Below are positions 10,301 to 19,812 of a stretch of DNA of 29,042 bases, piece after piece (the first letter of the stretch is position 1; each line of letters begins with the position of its first letter). Under the pieces are notes generated by a model. It saw only the letters and a program-made list of their open reading frames with translations, ran no database searches and was not told the DNA's origin. The translations under genes and the position numbers were made by a program. The stretch is taken from positions 10,001 through 39,042 of the forward strand of contig JAHBMJ010000892.1 of NCBI GenBank assembly GCA_018398765.1. Direction: 5' to 3'. Source of the DNA: Chromera velia (Eukaryota; Sar; Chromeraceae).

Positions 10301-11742
10301 GACGAAACAACCGTCTCCTGTCTCTCTTTGTTGCCCCTGACGGCCGTTTGTTGAAACAAGAAATCATGCCGTGTTGGCAAGAGGGGTCGAGTGAACTGTT
10401 GATGTCTCTGGGTGTCAGTGTGCCCTATGGGTACTTTCTGTCCTTTGCAGCCGCAGGGGGGGATTCTGACGCACCCAGGGGAAGGAGGGCGTCGGTGGGG
10501 AGTGTTGGCAGTCGGGGGTCTGTCGGGGCCCCTGATGGTGGTGGGCCCTCTGAATCAAAGGCCCCGGCAGAGGCCCCAAAGCCCCTGCACCTCCGTGCTT
10601 CCATACAGAGACGGACAATGAGAGACTTTGCCGGTCTCGTGACGGTAGACGCCCAAACCGCTGCCGCCCTTCTCGACTTCTCTTTCCACTTAGCCTGCGG
10701 TGCCACAGATGAGGCCTACAAATCCGTGCAGCAACTTCGAAGCAGGGTTGTGTGGGAGAGCATGGCACGTTGCTGTGTAAAGACGAGACGGCTAGACGTA
10801 GCAACCAAATGTCTATCCCAGATGGGTAGAGCCGCAGCAGCAGCAGCAGTAAGGAAGTGCACAGACAAGGAGCCAGAGGCAAAACTGGCACAGGTAGCAG
10901 TGCACCTGGGTATGTTGGGGGAGGCAGCCCAGCTGTATCGTGAGTGTGGGCGTGCAGACCTCTATGCCGCTCTTCTCTCAGACGCATGCGATTGGGATGG
11001 GGCTCTGGCAGTTGCCAAGAGCAGCGACCGCATCAATTTGAAGTCCATACACCACGCACACGGGCAGCATCTAGAGAGAATAGGGGACATTGCGGGGGCC
11101 ATGAGAGCCTTCAAAGAGGCAGGAACGTGGAGAACCGAGACCCCGCGTCTCCTCAGAGTGCAGGCCGCCCGGGCCGGTCCCGATACATCGGCAGCCCGTG
11201 AAGCTGAATTGGCTGAATTTGTCGAAGGGTCGGGAGATAAGGAGGTACGTAGGTGGTATGCCCAACTCCTCGAGAGTAGACGAGATTTGGAGGGAGCAGC
11301 ACGAAATTACCGTCTCGCAGAGGACTGGCAGGCCTTGGTCAGGCTCTCTTGCATTTCGAATGATCTGCACACAGCAGAACAGGTCGCCATTGAGAGCGAT
11401 GACAAAGCAGCTGCGTTTGAGCTTGCAAAAGCCCTCGAGCAGGCAGGTCGGTTGAGAGAGGCTGTTCAGTACTTTGGGAAAGCCCAGAGACTCCGGCACG
11501 CCCTTCGACTCGCACGGAGTCAGGGCATGGAGAACGACCTGGTCGGTCTCGCCCTGAACAGCCCCCCTCGAGAGATGGTCAGGGCAGCAGAGTTCTACGA
11601 GAGAGAGGTGAAGCAGCCCAACAAGGCAGCGCTCCTATACCACCGCAGCGGGCAGCTCCACAAGGCTATCGAGGTCTGCTTCAGGAACGACCTCTTCGAG
11701 CCCCTCAAGAAGGTCTGTAAAAAAAAGCTTGCATGGATGAAT

Positions 11743-11805
<63 letters not shown>

Positions 11806-11822
11806 GAGAGAGAGAGAGACAG

Positions 11823-11872
<50 letters not shown>

Positions 11873-13669
11873 AGAAAGAGAGAGAGAGAGGGAGAACGGG
11901 GGAGGGACATAGGGAGACCCATCGGCAGCAGGCCAACAAAAATTCGGACAGCCGCAAACAAAACCAAAGCTGCTGGAAGCAGTGGTGGATGCACTCATGG
12001 AACTCATCTATGGTCACTGGCCCAGGCTGCAACAGACGCACAGACAAAAAATGCGCAAGAGAGAGAGGGTGGGGAGAGAAGAGAAGCAAAACTTAACCGT
12101 ATCGATTTCCTTTCGTCCCTCCCTTCTTTCTCGTTTTATACATCCCAATTTGAGGAAGAACGAAAAAACCAATTTGGGACCTCTATCAAATCTGTGGTGG
12201 CATCAAAAATCAGGTGCCGAGTCCGGATTCGAGGTTTCTTATTCTCGGTACTTTCTTTTCAATTCTATCCACTTCAATCCTCCTTCTCTGTATCCTTCCA
12301 TCTCTTCTATGAATGTACGCAGGTGTGCGAAGACCTGAAACCCGACACCGACCCTCAGGTCCTCGCTCGCTGTGCCGAGTTCTTCAGGGCCCGCGGCCAG
12401 CAGCAGAAGGCAGTACAGCTTCTTGCCATGGCCAAGAGATACGACGAGGCCCTCGTGTTGCTGGAAGCAGCGACAGAGCAGGGGCTGGGGGGTGGGATGG
12501 GGAGCGACGAGGACCTTGGGCAGGTTGCAGACGGCTCTCGGCGTGTGCAGTTTGACATTCAGTTGGAAGACGAGACCGTCGAAAGACTTACTCCAGAGAA
12601 GGGAGAGATGGATGCAGAGAGGAGAGCTTCGTTGTTGATGCGCCTGGCGCGTGTGTGCAAAGGACAGGGTCTGTTTGCCTTGGCCTGCAAGAAGTACACG
12701 CAGGCAGGCGACAAGGTGAGAGCTATGAAGGCACTGTTGAAGACGGGGGACACCGAGAAGATCGTCTTCTTTGCAGGTCGGCCCTTTTTTTTGTTCTCTC
12801 TCGGATCAATCTGTTCGCTTGTTTCTTTGGATGGTGGTAGTTGTAGTAGACTGCTCAGAACTCAGAAAGAGGCAGAAATGCATTTCGTTTTGCCTTCAGG
12901 TGATGATGCTGGCCCTTCTCTCTTTCTTTTCCCAGCACCCCCCTCTGCATGCAACCTCCCTCCTTCTCCTTGTCTCTCTCTGTGCGTCTGCAGGCACGGC
13001 TCGACAGCCCGACATCTACGTCCTCGCTGCGAATTTCCTCCAGGGCCTCTGCTGGCAGTCTGACCCCGACCTGATGAAAAACATCATCGCCTTCTACTTG
13101 AAGGGAAGGGCCTTCGACAAATTGGCACTCTTCTATGAAGACTGCGCACAGGTCGGTCAGAAGACTGGGAAGGGGGCGGGGCAGAGAGCAGTTTTTTCTT
13201 GTCTGTTGCATTGTGAAAGAAGGTACCGTGACAAAGTCGGGATTCTTCTGATGTTTCCGAAATGTCCATTCTATTGAGGAGAGGTTGATCAGCCTTTGGT
13301 CTTCATTCTGTCTCCTTCGTTTTCTCTTCCTTTCCTGTTGTTGCGATGTATGCAGGTCGAGGTCGACGAGTACAGAGATTACGACAAGGCAGTCACGGCA
13401 CTGCGGGAGGCCGTGAAGTGCGTGTGCAAGGGGATGGGTGTGCAGCTGGGGCCTGACCAGTCTCTGCCGGCAGGGCTGGAGCACGACGAGCGAGTGGCGT
13501 CTCTTCGGAGGAAGATCGAGACGGTGGAACGCTTCGTGCAGGTAGGGGGGGAGGGGGGGGCGACGTATTGTTTTTTCCTTTCGTAGTTTGTTTATTTGTT
13601 TGCTTTCGTTCTCTCTGTCTCCCTCCCTCCCTCCCTCCCTCCCTCTCCCTCCCTCCCTCCCTCCCTCCC

Positions 13670-13704
<35 letters not shown>

Positions 13705-14318
13705 CTTTTGTTCAGGTTGGCAAGAGACTTTTGAGACTTTGTGCATGCTTTCTGCGAAGCTTCCCTCCACTCAAGCCTTCTGAATCCCCACAAAGAAACA
13801 TTTTTTCTGACGACAAGGTGTCATTTGTGTGCCTGTTTGTTCTGAGCATCTCAAAGACACAGGTTTTCTCTCAAACACATAGGTTTCCTCTTCTCTTCTC
13901 TTCTCTTCTTTTTGGACCAGAAGTTTCAAAGAATCGGTGGACCTTTTTGTTCCTGCAGGCAAAGCGCCTCCAGCATTCAGATCCGAACGAGATGGTGAAG
14001 GTCTGCATGGGCCTGATAGAAGACCCGACGGCCGAGCAGGCCATCAGGCTGGGGGACGTCTTCGCAGAGCTGGTGGGGCACTGTGTGTCGAGAAAAGCCT
14101 TCTCGGAAGCCTACGCGCTGTTGCAGAAAATGACTCAACGAGGCATCGCTCTCTCTCCCCACATCGACCGCCCTGTTCTTGACATGATCGCATCCGAGAT
14201 GGATGTCGACATTGGAGACCTCCTGGCAGGGGAGGGGGACCAGGTGCCGTCGGGGCAACGGAGTGCGAGGTCGCGGGGAGGACAACCGATTGAGGAGGAC
14301 ATCGAAGAGGAATTCTAG
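7397..14318 (+). CDS. IFT140: intraflagellar transport protein 140 homologue (IFT-A complex)
   Basis: IFT-A core subunit acting in retrograde ciliary transport and in import of ciliary membrane proteins. Six exons are inferred: 7397-9193, 9742-11712, 12323-12776, 12994-13151, 13356-13541 and 13959-14318. Phases agree and give 1641 aa; human IFT140 is about 1460 aa. Exon 1 (residues 1-599) starts [14 protein letters not shown] and forms N-terminal WD40 repeats. Exon 2 continues the propeller ([27 protein letters not shown]) and then enters the TPR array ([20 protein letters not shown]). Exons 3-6 hold highly conserved family stretches: [52 protein letters not shown] and [19 protein letters not shown]. 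The acidic C terminus (EEDIEEEF) also fits the family. The extra length comes from Gly/Ala/Ser/Glu low-complexity inserts in exon 2 at about residues 639-688, 741-775 and 837-880, and a shorter one in exon 3. The organism therefore very probably builds flagella. Confidence 0.93.
11742..11893. repeat. CA then GA/CAGA compound microsatellite in IFT140 intron 2
   Basis: CA units are followed by about 130 bases of GA with CAGA and AAGA interruptions. The tract starts some 30 bases after the donor at 11713 (AAG then GTCTGT). Long Ser/Leu or Arg/Glu ORFs across it are artefacts. Confidence 0.95.
13611..13703. repeat. CTCC then GT microsatellite in IFT140 intron 5
   Basis: Repeated CCCT/CTCC units are followed directly by a run of GT. 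They lie in the intron between exons ending at 13541 and starting at 13959. Confidence 0.95.
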
Positions 14319-14449
14319 CAAGGGAATCGGACGCGGGATTGAATGGAGCATGCGTTTGGGGGGGTGGCAGGGGACTGCGGCTCTCGGGTTGCTCTTCCAC
14401 AGCCGTGCGTGAGAGTGGGTAGGTTGGCCCTCTTCCCTCTTTCATGCAT

Positions 14450-15060
14450 ATGCGAAATAGCAAAGTCGTTTGCCTGTTATTTTTTGGGTTGATTAGCCTG
14501 ACCGTTTTGCTAATTCAAAAACTTTTAACTTAAGAAAAATGTGGATGAGTCTTTTTTTATCACGTACGCACTGTAACGCACTGGTATAAAGTTTGATTCA
14601 GCCTAGGCTCAGTAGGCTAAGGCTGGGGCCGCTGGGTCTAGGCATGATCCGTGTACTTTTTATGTTGATAAGTGATTTAGTGGTGCCTGACTTCTTATTG
14701 ATTGATTGATTGATTGATATGTTTATATAAGCTCTTTTTATGCGTTAAATAGTCGGACAAACTACTAGCGGACGGAAGGGAATCCTTGTGTCCGATGCTA
14801 GGTCAGATGGCTGATCGAATTCAAATAAATTAATTATTTAATGATTGTAACGCCCCTCTCCCCACTGCTCTGCAAGTTTAAGTAATTTGGATGAGTAATT
14901 TAAAGTAATTTGGATGAGTAATTTAACTTGAAAGTAATTTAAAACAATTAGGAGCTAGATTTAGAAAAGTAAACTAAAGTAATTTGGAAAGCTAAATGGC
15001 CAATTTTGGTTAAACTTTGGATGTCGATTTCTTGTGAACCATAAAGAGTTAGACGTTCAA
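14450..15060. other. AT-rich intergenic DNA downstream of IFT140
   Basis: No gene is seen. The stretch is AT-rich and includes an ATTG tetranucleotide run near 14693-14717. A perfect 22-base unit beginning AGTAATTTGGATGAG occurs at 14881-14902 and again at 14904-14925, with further degenerate GTAATTTA copies after it. It follows the IFT140 stop at 14318 and probably contains its 3' UTR and polyadenylation region. Confidence 0.6.
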
Positions 15061-15110
15061 ACTAACAGTGCTTATAGCTCTTATATCTACCTCCGTTTGT
15101 GTTGAAAGTC

Positions 15111-15416
15111 TTAAGAATTTGACTTGGGACGTCTAGTTGTTGTAATTCCCATTTTTTGCCCATGATCGTCCATTTGAGACTCCGTCGCTCCAAAATTGAG
15201 AGCAACTTGAGTGACCTTGAGAGTAAGAAAAAGAGAGCCGTCCAATGATGCGGAGGGGCCTGAGATAGAAAGGGTATGAAAGGGTCTATGCAAAGAAACT
15301 ACAGTCACATAGAAGTGCGGAGAGCTCGTTGCATCATAATTTGCATGATCAAGTGGCATAGGTCGGATAGTTCGGATAGGATTACCAGATGCTTTCACAG
15401 AATGCCAGTGAGACAA
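15111..15416 (-). other. unidentified 101-codon ORF in AT-rich intergenic DNA
   Basis: An uninterrupted minus-strand frame starts MSHWHSVKASGNPIRTIRPM and contains HFYVTVVSLHRPFHTLSISG and the end segment GITTTRRPKSNS. It looks more protein-like than neighbouring shadows. I cannot assign a family. Because it borders AT-rich repeat DNA it could be a relic of a mobile element. No splice or promoter support is visible. Confidence 0.25.
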
Positions 15417-15460
15417 ATTAAAGAGTTATCAAAAAAAGTACGATTTAGACTAGAACAAAC

Positions 15461-15564
15461 AAACGAACAAATAAACAGACGAACGAACGAAGGAACGAAC
15501 GAACGGACAGACGGACGGATGGATGGGCGGACGGACGGACGGACGGATGGACGGACGGACAGAC

Positions 15565-15596
<32 letters not shown>

Positions 15597-15604
15597 TATA
15601 AGAT

Positions 15605-15648
<44 letters not shown>

Positions 15649-15855
15649 TATAAAACAGACAGACAGACAGACAGAGAGACAGACTATATGTTTCTTCTTC
15701 TGAGACAGACAGACAGACAGACAGACTCGGAGAGACAGACAGACAGATAGACAGACAGACAGACAGACTATATTGTCTTTTCTTCACTTCACTTTTTCCG
15801 AAACGCTTCCTTTCTTTCGGACAGACAGGCAGACAGACAGACAGACAGACAGACC
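15461..15855. repeat. compound ACGA / ACGG / CAGA tetranucleotide array
   Basis: About 400 bases of tetranucleotide repeats drift from AACA/ACGA through ACGG/GGAC to CAGA units. The CAGA section is broken into blocks, each ending in CAGACTATA, at 15592-15600, 15644-15652, 15680-15688 and 15764-15772. It lies in the convergent intergenic region. All ORFs through it are repeat translations. Confidence 0.95.
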
Positions 15856-16410
15856 GTTTCCTTCGCTTCTTGTTTTTTCCTCCTCTCTTCGTTGCTGCAG
15901 AAAAATTCAGCACAGACAGACACCACGGCGACAACAAAAGTGAGTGCATAGGTGTATTTGAGATTAAATCTGATTGGGAAAGGAGTAGAATGCGCTCGTT
16001 TTTGAATGCTGGACGTACTGCATGAGCAGGATTCTGAAGTTTCATCAAGAGCTGATGCCAACTGCATAGGTCAATGCATTCTTTGGGTATGGAAGATTGA
16101 TTTAGCTATCTCCGTGTACCGCTGCTAAACTTGTAAGACAGCTCAAGTCAAGCCATGCAGTGAAATAACGTCATCCATTGGCAAGAAAGTTTTGAGACAG
16201 AAAAAAGTGGAGAACAAAGCTTAGCCTTTCAGATTGCTTTTTCAGATAAGCCATTCGGTCAAAAGGTAAGTGAGAGTCTGAAAGTCAACCATAAAGATAG
16301 CAAGGAATCTCAAGAAAAATTGTGGAGGCATGCGACGGTTGATTAATTGGAGGGATTTTTTGACATATCAAATTTAAAAAAACTAAAAAAAAAACGCTTT
16401 TAACAAAGAG

Positions 16411-16947
16411 TCATCCATAACTCACACACAGTTTGTCTGTGTAGGTGTATGGGCTTAGGAATTCGTCAATCTGCGTGCAGAAGGGACTAGACGATGTCAA
16501 AAGGCGATAAATAGCAACTCTTAGAGTGCCTTCAACAAACAATCGAAAATCAGAGCCCTTTTTAAGAGCTTGCCGACCTCCATACAGTCTGGCATGAAGG
16601 GCATTGCATTTTACAGAATCGAGATCCAGCTCCAAAAAAAGTTTGAAAAACAAATTACCGTGAGCACCGACCGAGAGTCCTTCATTGGGGAGTTGCTGGG
16701 GCCGGGAGGGTGCTGACTGCTTTCTCTTCCTTTCTATTGTCAAAAACAAAGTGCGATCGGGAGGGGAGGGGGCTGGGCAGGAGAAGAAAGGGTTCCAGTC
16801 CTGGACCCCCTTCCCCACCAGAACTATTTGCTCGGGGTTCTCATTTCCTACGATCCGAATCCCCCCCCCTTCCTTTATAAAGTGGGGGCTCGCGGGATGC
16901 ATGCTCCTGTACGGATAGAAGGAAAGGAGCGCGTGGCGAGCCAGCAA
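16411..16947 (-). other. hypothetical 178-codon ORF
   Basis: Longest open frame in the 14.3-18.4 kb intergenic region, starting MLARHALLSFYPYRSM. The second half is mixed and globular-looking (SVGAHGNLFFKLFLELDLDS, then LHARLYGGRQALKKGSDFRL). The first half overlaps a GC-rich patch with C runs. No known domain is recognised, and no splice sites or paired motif help. It could be a small or orphan gene, a degraded element, or chance. Confidence 0.25.
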
Positions 16948-17388
16948 GGCGGGACTATGAGAGAGAAAGGCTGAATGCTAATGGGCTTGTGAGCGTTAGA
17001 ACAAATATATATCAGTCTGGTCTCTTTGATTAAGGAAATCAGTTCAGTTCAGCCTGCATTCTCCCAAGCTGCGGCTGCAAATTGCTGTATGGAAGTCCCA
17101 ATGAGCGCTTCCATGCAAAAGTCTGCTGGTGGACAGGAAGCTTCAAGACAAAGTATGTATTTTCCGTTCCGGACACGTACAGTGACTCTGTATCGGACTA
17201 TGCGCATGCATCGGTTTTATTATTTATTTTCCATTTTTTGAATATCGCCTCGGGGGGCAGCTCAGCTCTGCTGAGATCAGCCGAGAGGCCCTGAGATCGC
17301 ACGCATCCGTATAACGCATTTTTTCATTTTTTGGGGGGGGATTCGGTTCTGTCTCCATCACGGTCGGTGTCGCCCAAATTCTAAAATC

Positions 17389-17483
17389 TGCCCCTGAAGC
17401 AACTCGCACGGAGCCGCGATCGCATTATAATATTATATACTTCGCTCTTCATGATACGTGCCCCTCAAGTAACTCACACGGAG
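17389..17483. repeat. degenerate 25-base direct repeat, 70 bases apart
   Basis: TGCCCCTGAAGCAACTCGCA, extended by CGGAG, at 17389-17413 recurs at 17459-17483 with three substitutions. Function unknown. The surrounding 17000-18000 DNA has no other gene I can support. Confidence 0.6.
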
Positions 17484-17770
17484 TTAATTACATATATGTT
17501 TATGCGTAGTCCCGAAAAGCATATTTTGTGCACGTTGCCGTGGCCCCCGCCATTTGCCCATGCATGCATTGCAGGCAAGACATGCCCAACATGCAACCAA
17601 ATTATGGCTGACCCCCTAAATGGCCCCCCGAAGCACTCACCCAACTAGTTGGGTGTATCCCGTATTAATACAAGTCAGTTCGCGCGTCTTGCATGCGGAA
17701 GTAAATCTGTAAGCTGCAAGAGTAGCCAGCGTCGGTGGTATGCATGCAGTGTAATGCAGTAAGAAATTTT

Positions 17771-17864
17771 GGCTCCTTTACTCAAGGGCGCGACTTGCGG
17801 CTAAAAGGTAGAGGAGCCGTAGAGGAGCTATTAGCTGTGTCCTAGCTCCAACACAGCCTTTAGC
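17771..17864. other. potential stem-loop-rich element
   Basis: Nested inverted repeats are visible. GCTGTGT (17834-17840) pairs with ACACAGC (17851-17857). GCTAAAAGG (17800-17808) pairs, with one bulge, with CCTTTAGC (17857-17864), sharing one base at the junction. GGCTCCT (17771-17777) is complementary to AGGAGCC (17812-17818), offering an alternative fold. No known RNA family is recognised. Confidence 0.25.
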
Positions 17865-18004
17865 ACCGCGTATGTGGTACTTCTTTACTCATAATTAGGC
17901 CATGCTTTACCGTGCTTATCGCCGTGCTTACGATGCAGCATTTTAAAGACGTATAGGCCGTACCTGCGGCACAGTTTCCCAAGAGAATCTATTGAAGAAA
18001 TAAA

Positions 18005-18224
18005 CCCTAGAGTTAAATTCACAAAAATTCACGCTTTAGATTCATATAAATTCATTTTAATTCACTGGTTAAATTCACTCAAATTCATTGCATTACATGG
18101 CATAGGTTCACCAAAACCCATCTGCAAATTCACTTAATTTCACGTAAATTCATTTTAATTCATCTATAAATAATACAGACTAAATTTACTTAAATTTATT
18201 TGTAAATTCACTGAGTTTTGTGGG
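18005..18224. repeat. AAATTCAC-type degenerate AT-rich repeats
   Basis: Many degenerate copies of AAATTCAC/AAATTCATTTTAATTCA-like units lie just downstream of the 3' end of the VTC gene (stop at 18371). The reverse complement (AAGTGAATTTAC and GTGAATTTACAAATAAATTT) resembles the island at 1140-1250, so the two appear to be one dispersed repeat family. Confidence 0.6.
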
Positions 18225-18370
18225 GTATAGTTTCATCATGCTGCTTGTTACTTTTTGAGTCTTTTCCTTCTTTTTGGGCTTTTCTGCGCTGTCGACTTTC
18301 ACATATTCTGTTATTACAACGTTCTAAAGTCTAAACACGAACAGCCTGAAACCTACTGCATGTACGTGAC

Positions 18371-19812
18371 TTATTCTGAATGGCTCTTCATCTTGAGGGC
18401 ATATCCCTTTGTCTTCTTCACAATGAACGGCGTTCCCTCCTCAAGATTCACAAAAATCGTCGCCAGAAGGGCAAGGGCGAGGACCACGAAGACAACCAGA
18501 GGCCCCGTGTCGTGGTCAAACCTGCTGTTGGGACGAAATCTGCATTCAGGCAGTCAGACGGGATCAGACAGTAAGGGTCAGGTACAAAAACTGATGGCAG
18601 ACAGGTGAGACAGCCATTCTAGGAGACGGCAGCTTGTCGTGCCACCACGTCAAAGTATTTGCGTCGCCGCTGCAACACCCCTGGCCCACTCAACGCGTAT
18701 CCAAAGCCAAAAAGCATACGCGACGGCAGACATGAGTGGAGCAGTCCCAAAATTGTCATCCCTCCCCTCGTCTCGCCACGCACCACTTTACTGATTCACT
18801 TACTCTTTGATGGCCTTTGACCGTGTGCGGAACACGATGTACGAGTAGACGAGCAAAACAATCGACACGGGGGCCATGATCATGCCTGCGCGTACCAAGT
18901 CAAACAGCACAAATGTAGATTAACAAGGTGAGCAAATTCAAAGCGGCAGCAATATACTAAAGAGCACACCGGCCCTCCGACTTTCACCAACCCTCAACCA
19001 TCCACTAACGCACAAGTGACAACAAGTTGAAGCAAGCAAGCAAGCCCCTGTTGACCCGACCAGGTAGACACCCCCTCAATCAAATCAACGAACATCCAAC
19101 CAACCAACCAACGAACCAACCACTGATGCGGGTCCACCGAGGGCCCAGATCGTAGAGGGCAATCGCCATCGCACCGACGTACAGGGCGTGGTTGACGTAA
19201 TGCAGGAACACTCTGCAAGCAGACACATGCAGGTAAGGCGAGAGAGGCGGAAGGAGAACAAAAGCACAAACAGGTTTCCGTCCTTGAATCAGATAAGGTT
19301 GTCAGAGGGTGCACGGATTAATTCTTCGTCCTCTTCTCCTCGTAAGAGTAGACTAAACCCAGAAAGACATATCTATCTGCTGCCAACGTGGTCAATGAGG
19401 CGAGAAAAAGAAACAAGAGTGAGCATTGAAAGAGCTGAGTGGACCAGCGAGCGCAAGAGAATTGACTGACAATATCAGACGAGCACAAAAACTGATTCTT
19501 CACACCGACGATGAGTCCATCGATCCATTCATTCATCCAGTGAGCCAAGAAAAGAAAAGAGTTTGTCCGACATTGTCAAGCAAGGGTGCACATATCCACA
19601 TTATTATGGGGCCGCCTATCTGCACCACAGCTCCCTTCACGTAGTCGGTCCTGACTGAATCCAAGGAAAGAAAAGGCAGAAAAAGGAGGCAGAAAAAGAC
19701 CTTACCTCTCTGCTGCAAAGAAGGACTTCGGCTCCAGTCGCAGCATCCCTCTTCTCCGAGCCTCAATCATTCTGCGGAGCTCCTCTTGAGGCAGGGCTTC
19801 CACCTCCGCAAG
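18371..19812 (-). other. C-terminal DUF202/VTC1-like three-helix membrane domain
   Basis: Exons 19-22 encode LRLEPKSFFAAER (equivalent to the EPKxFFANER motif of VTC proteins). They continue with VFLHYVNHALYVGAMAIAL (helix 1), MIMAPVSIVLLVYSYIVFR (helix 2) and, after RFDHDTGPL, a Val/Leu/Ala-rich third helix, then a basic tail. The stop TAA is at 18373-18371. Phases 2, 1 and 2 match at the three junctions. The 5' edge of exon 19 is either 19812 (CAG acceptor, needs a phase-0 donor) or 19784 (CAAG acceptor, fits the exon 18 donor). Confidence 0.82.

Noticed and set aside
11595-12089. Ser/Leu-rich minus-strand ORFs over the GA repeat
   Set aside because: Translation of a GA/CAGA microsatellite in an intron plus the antisense of IFT140 exon 2.
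15276-15630. Arg/Thr/Asp-rich and Ser/Val/Cys-rich ORFs over the CAGA array
   Set aside because: Pure repeat translations in both strands.
14319-18370. CRISPR-like array, from evenly spaced repeats in the intergenic region
   Set aside because: The repeats are tetranucleotide microsatellites and degenerate AT-rich units without unique spacers, in an intron-containing eukaryotic genome.
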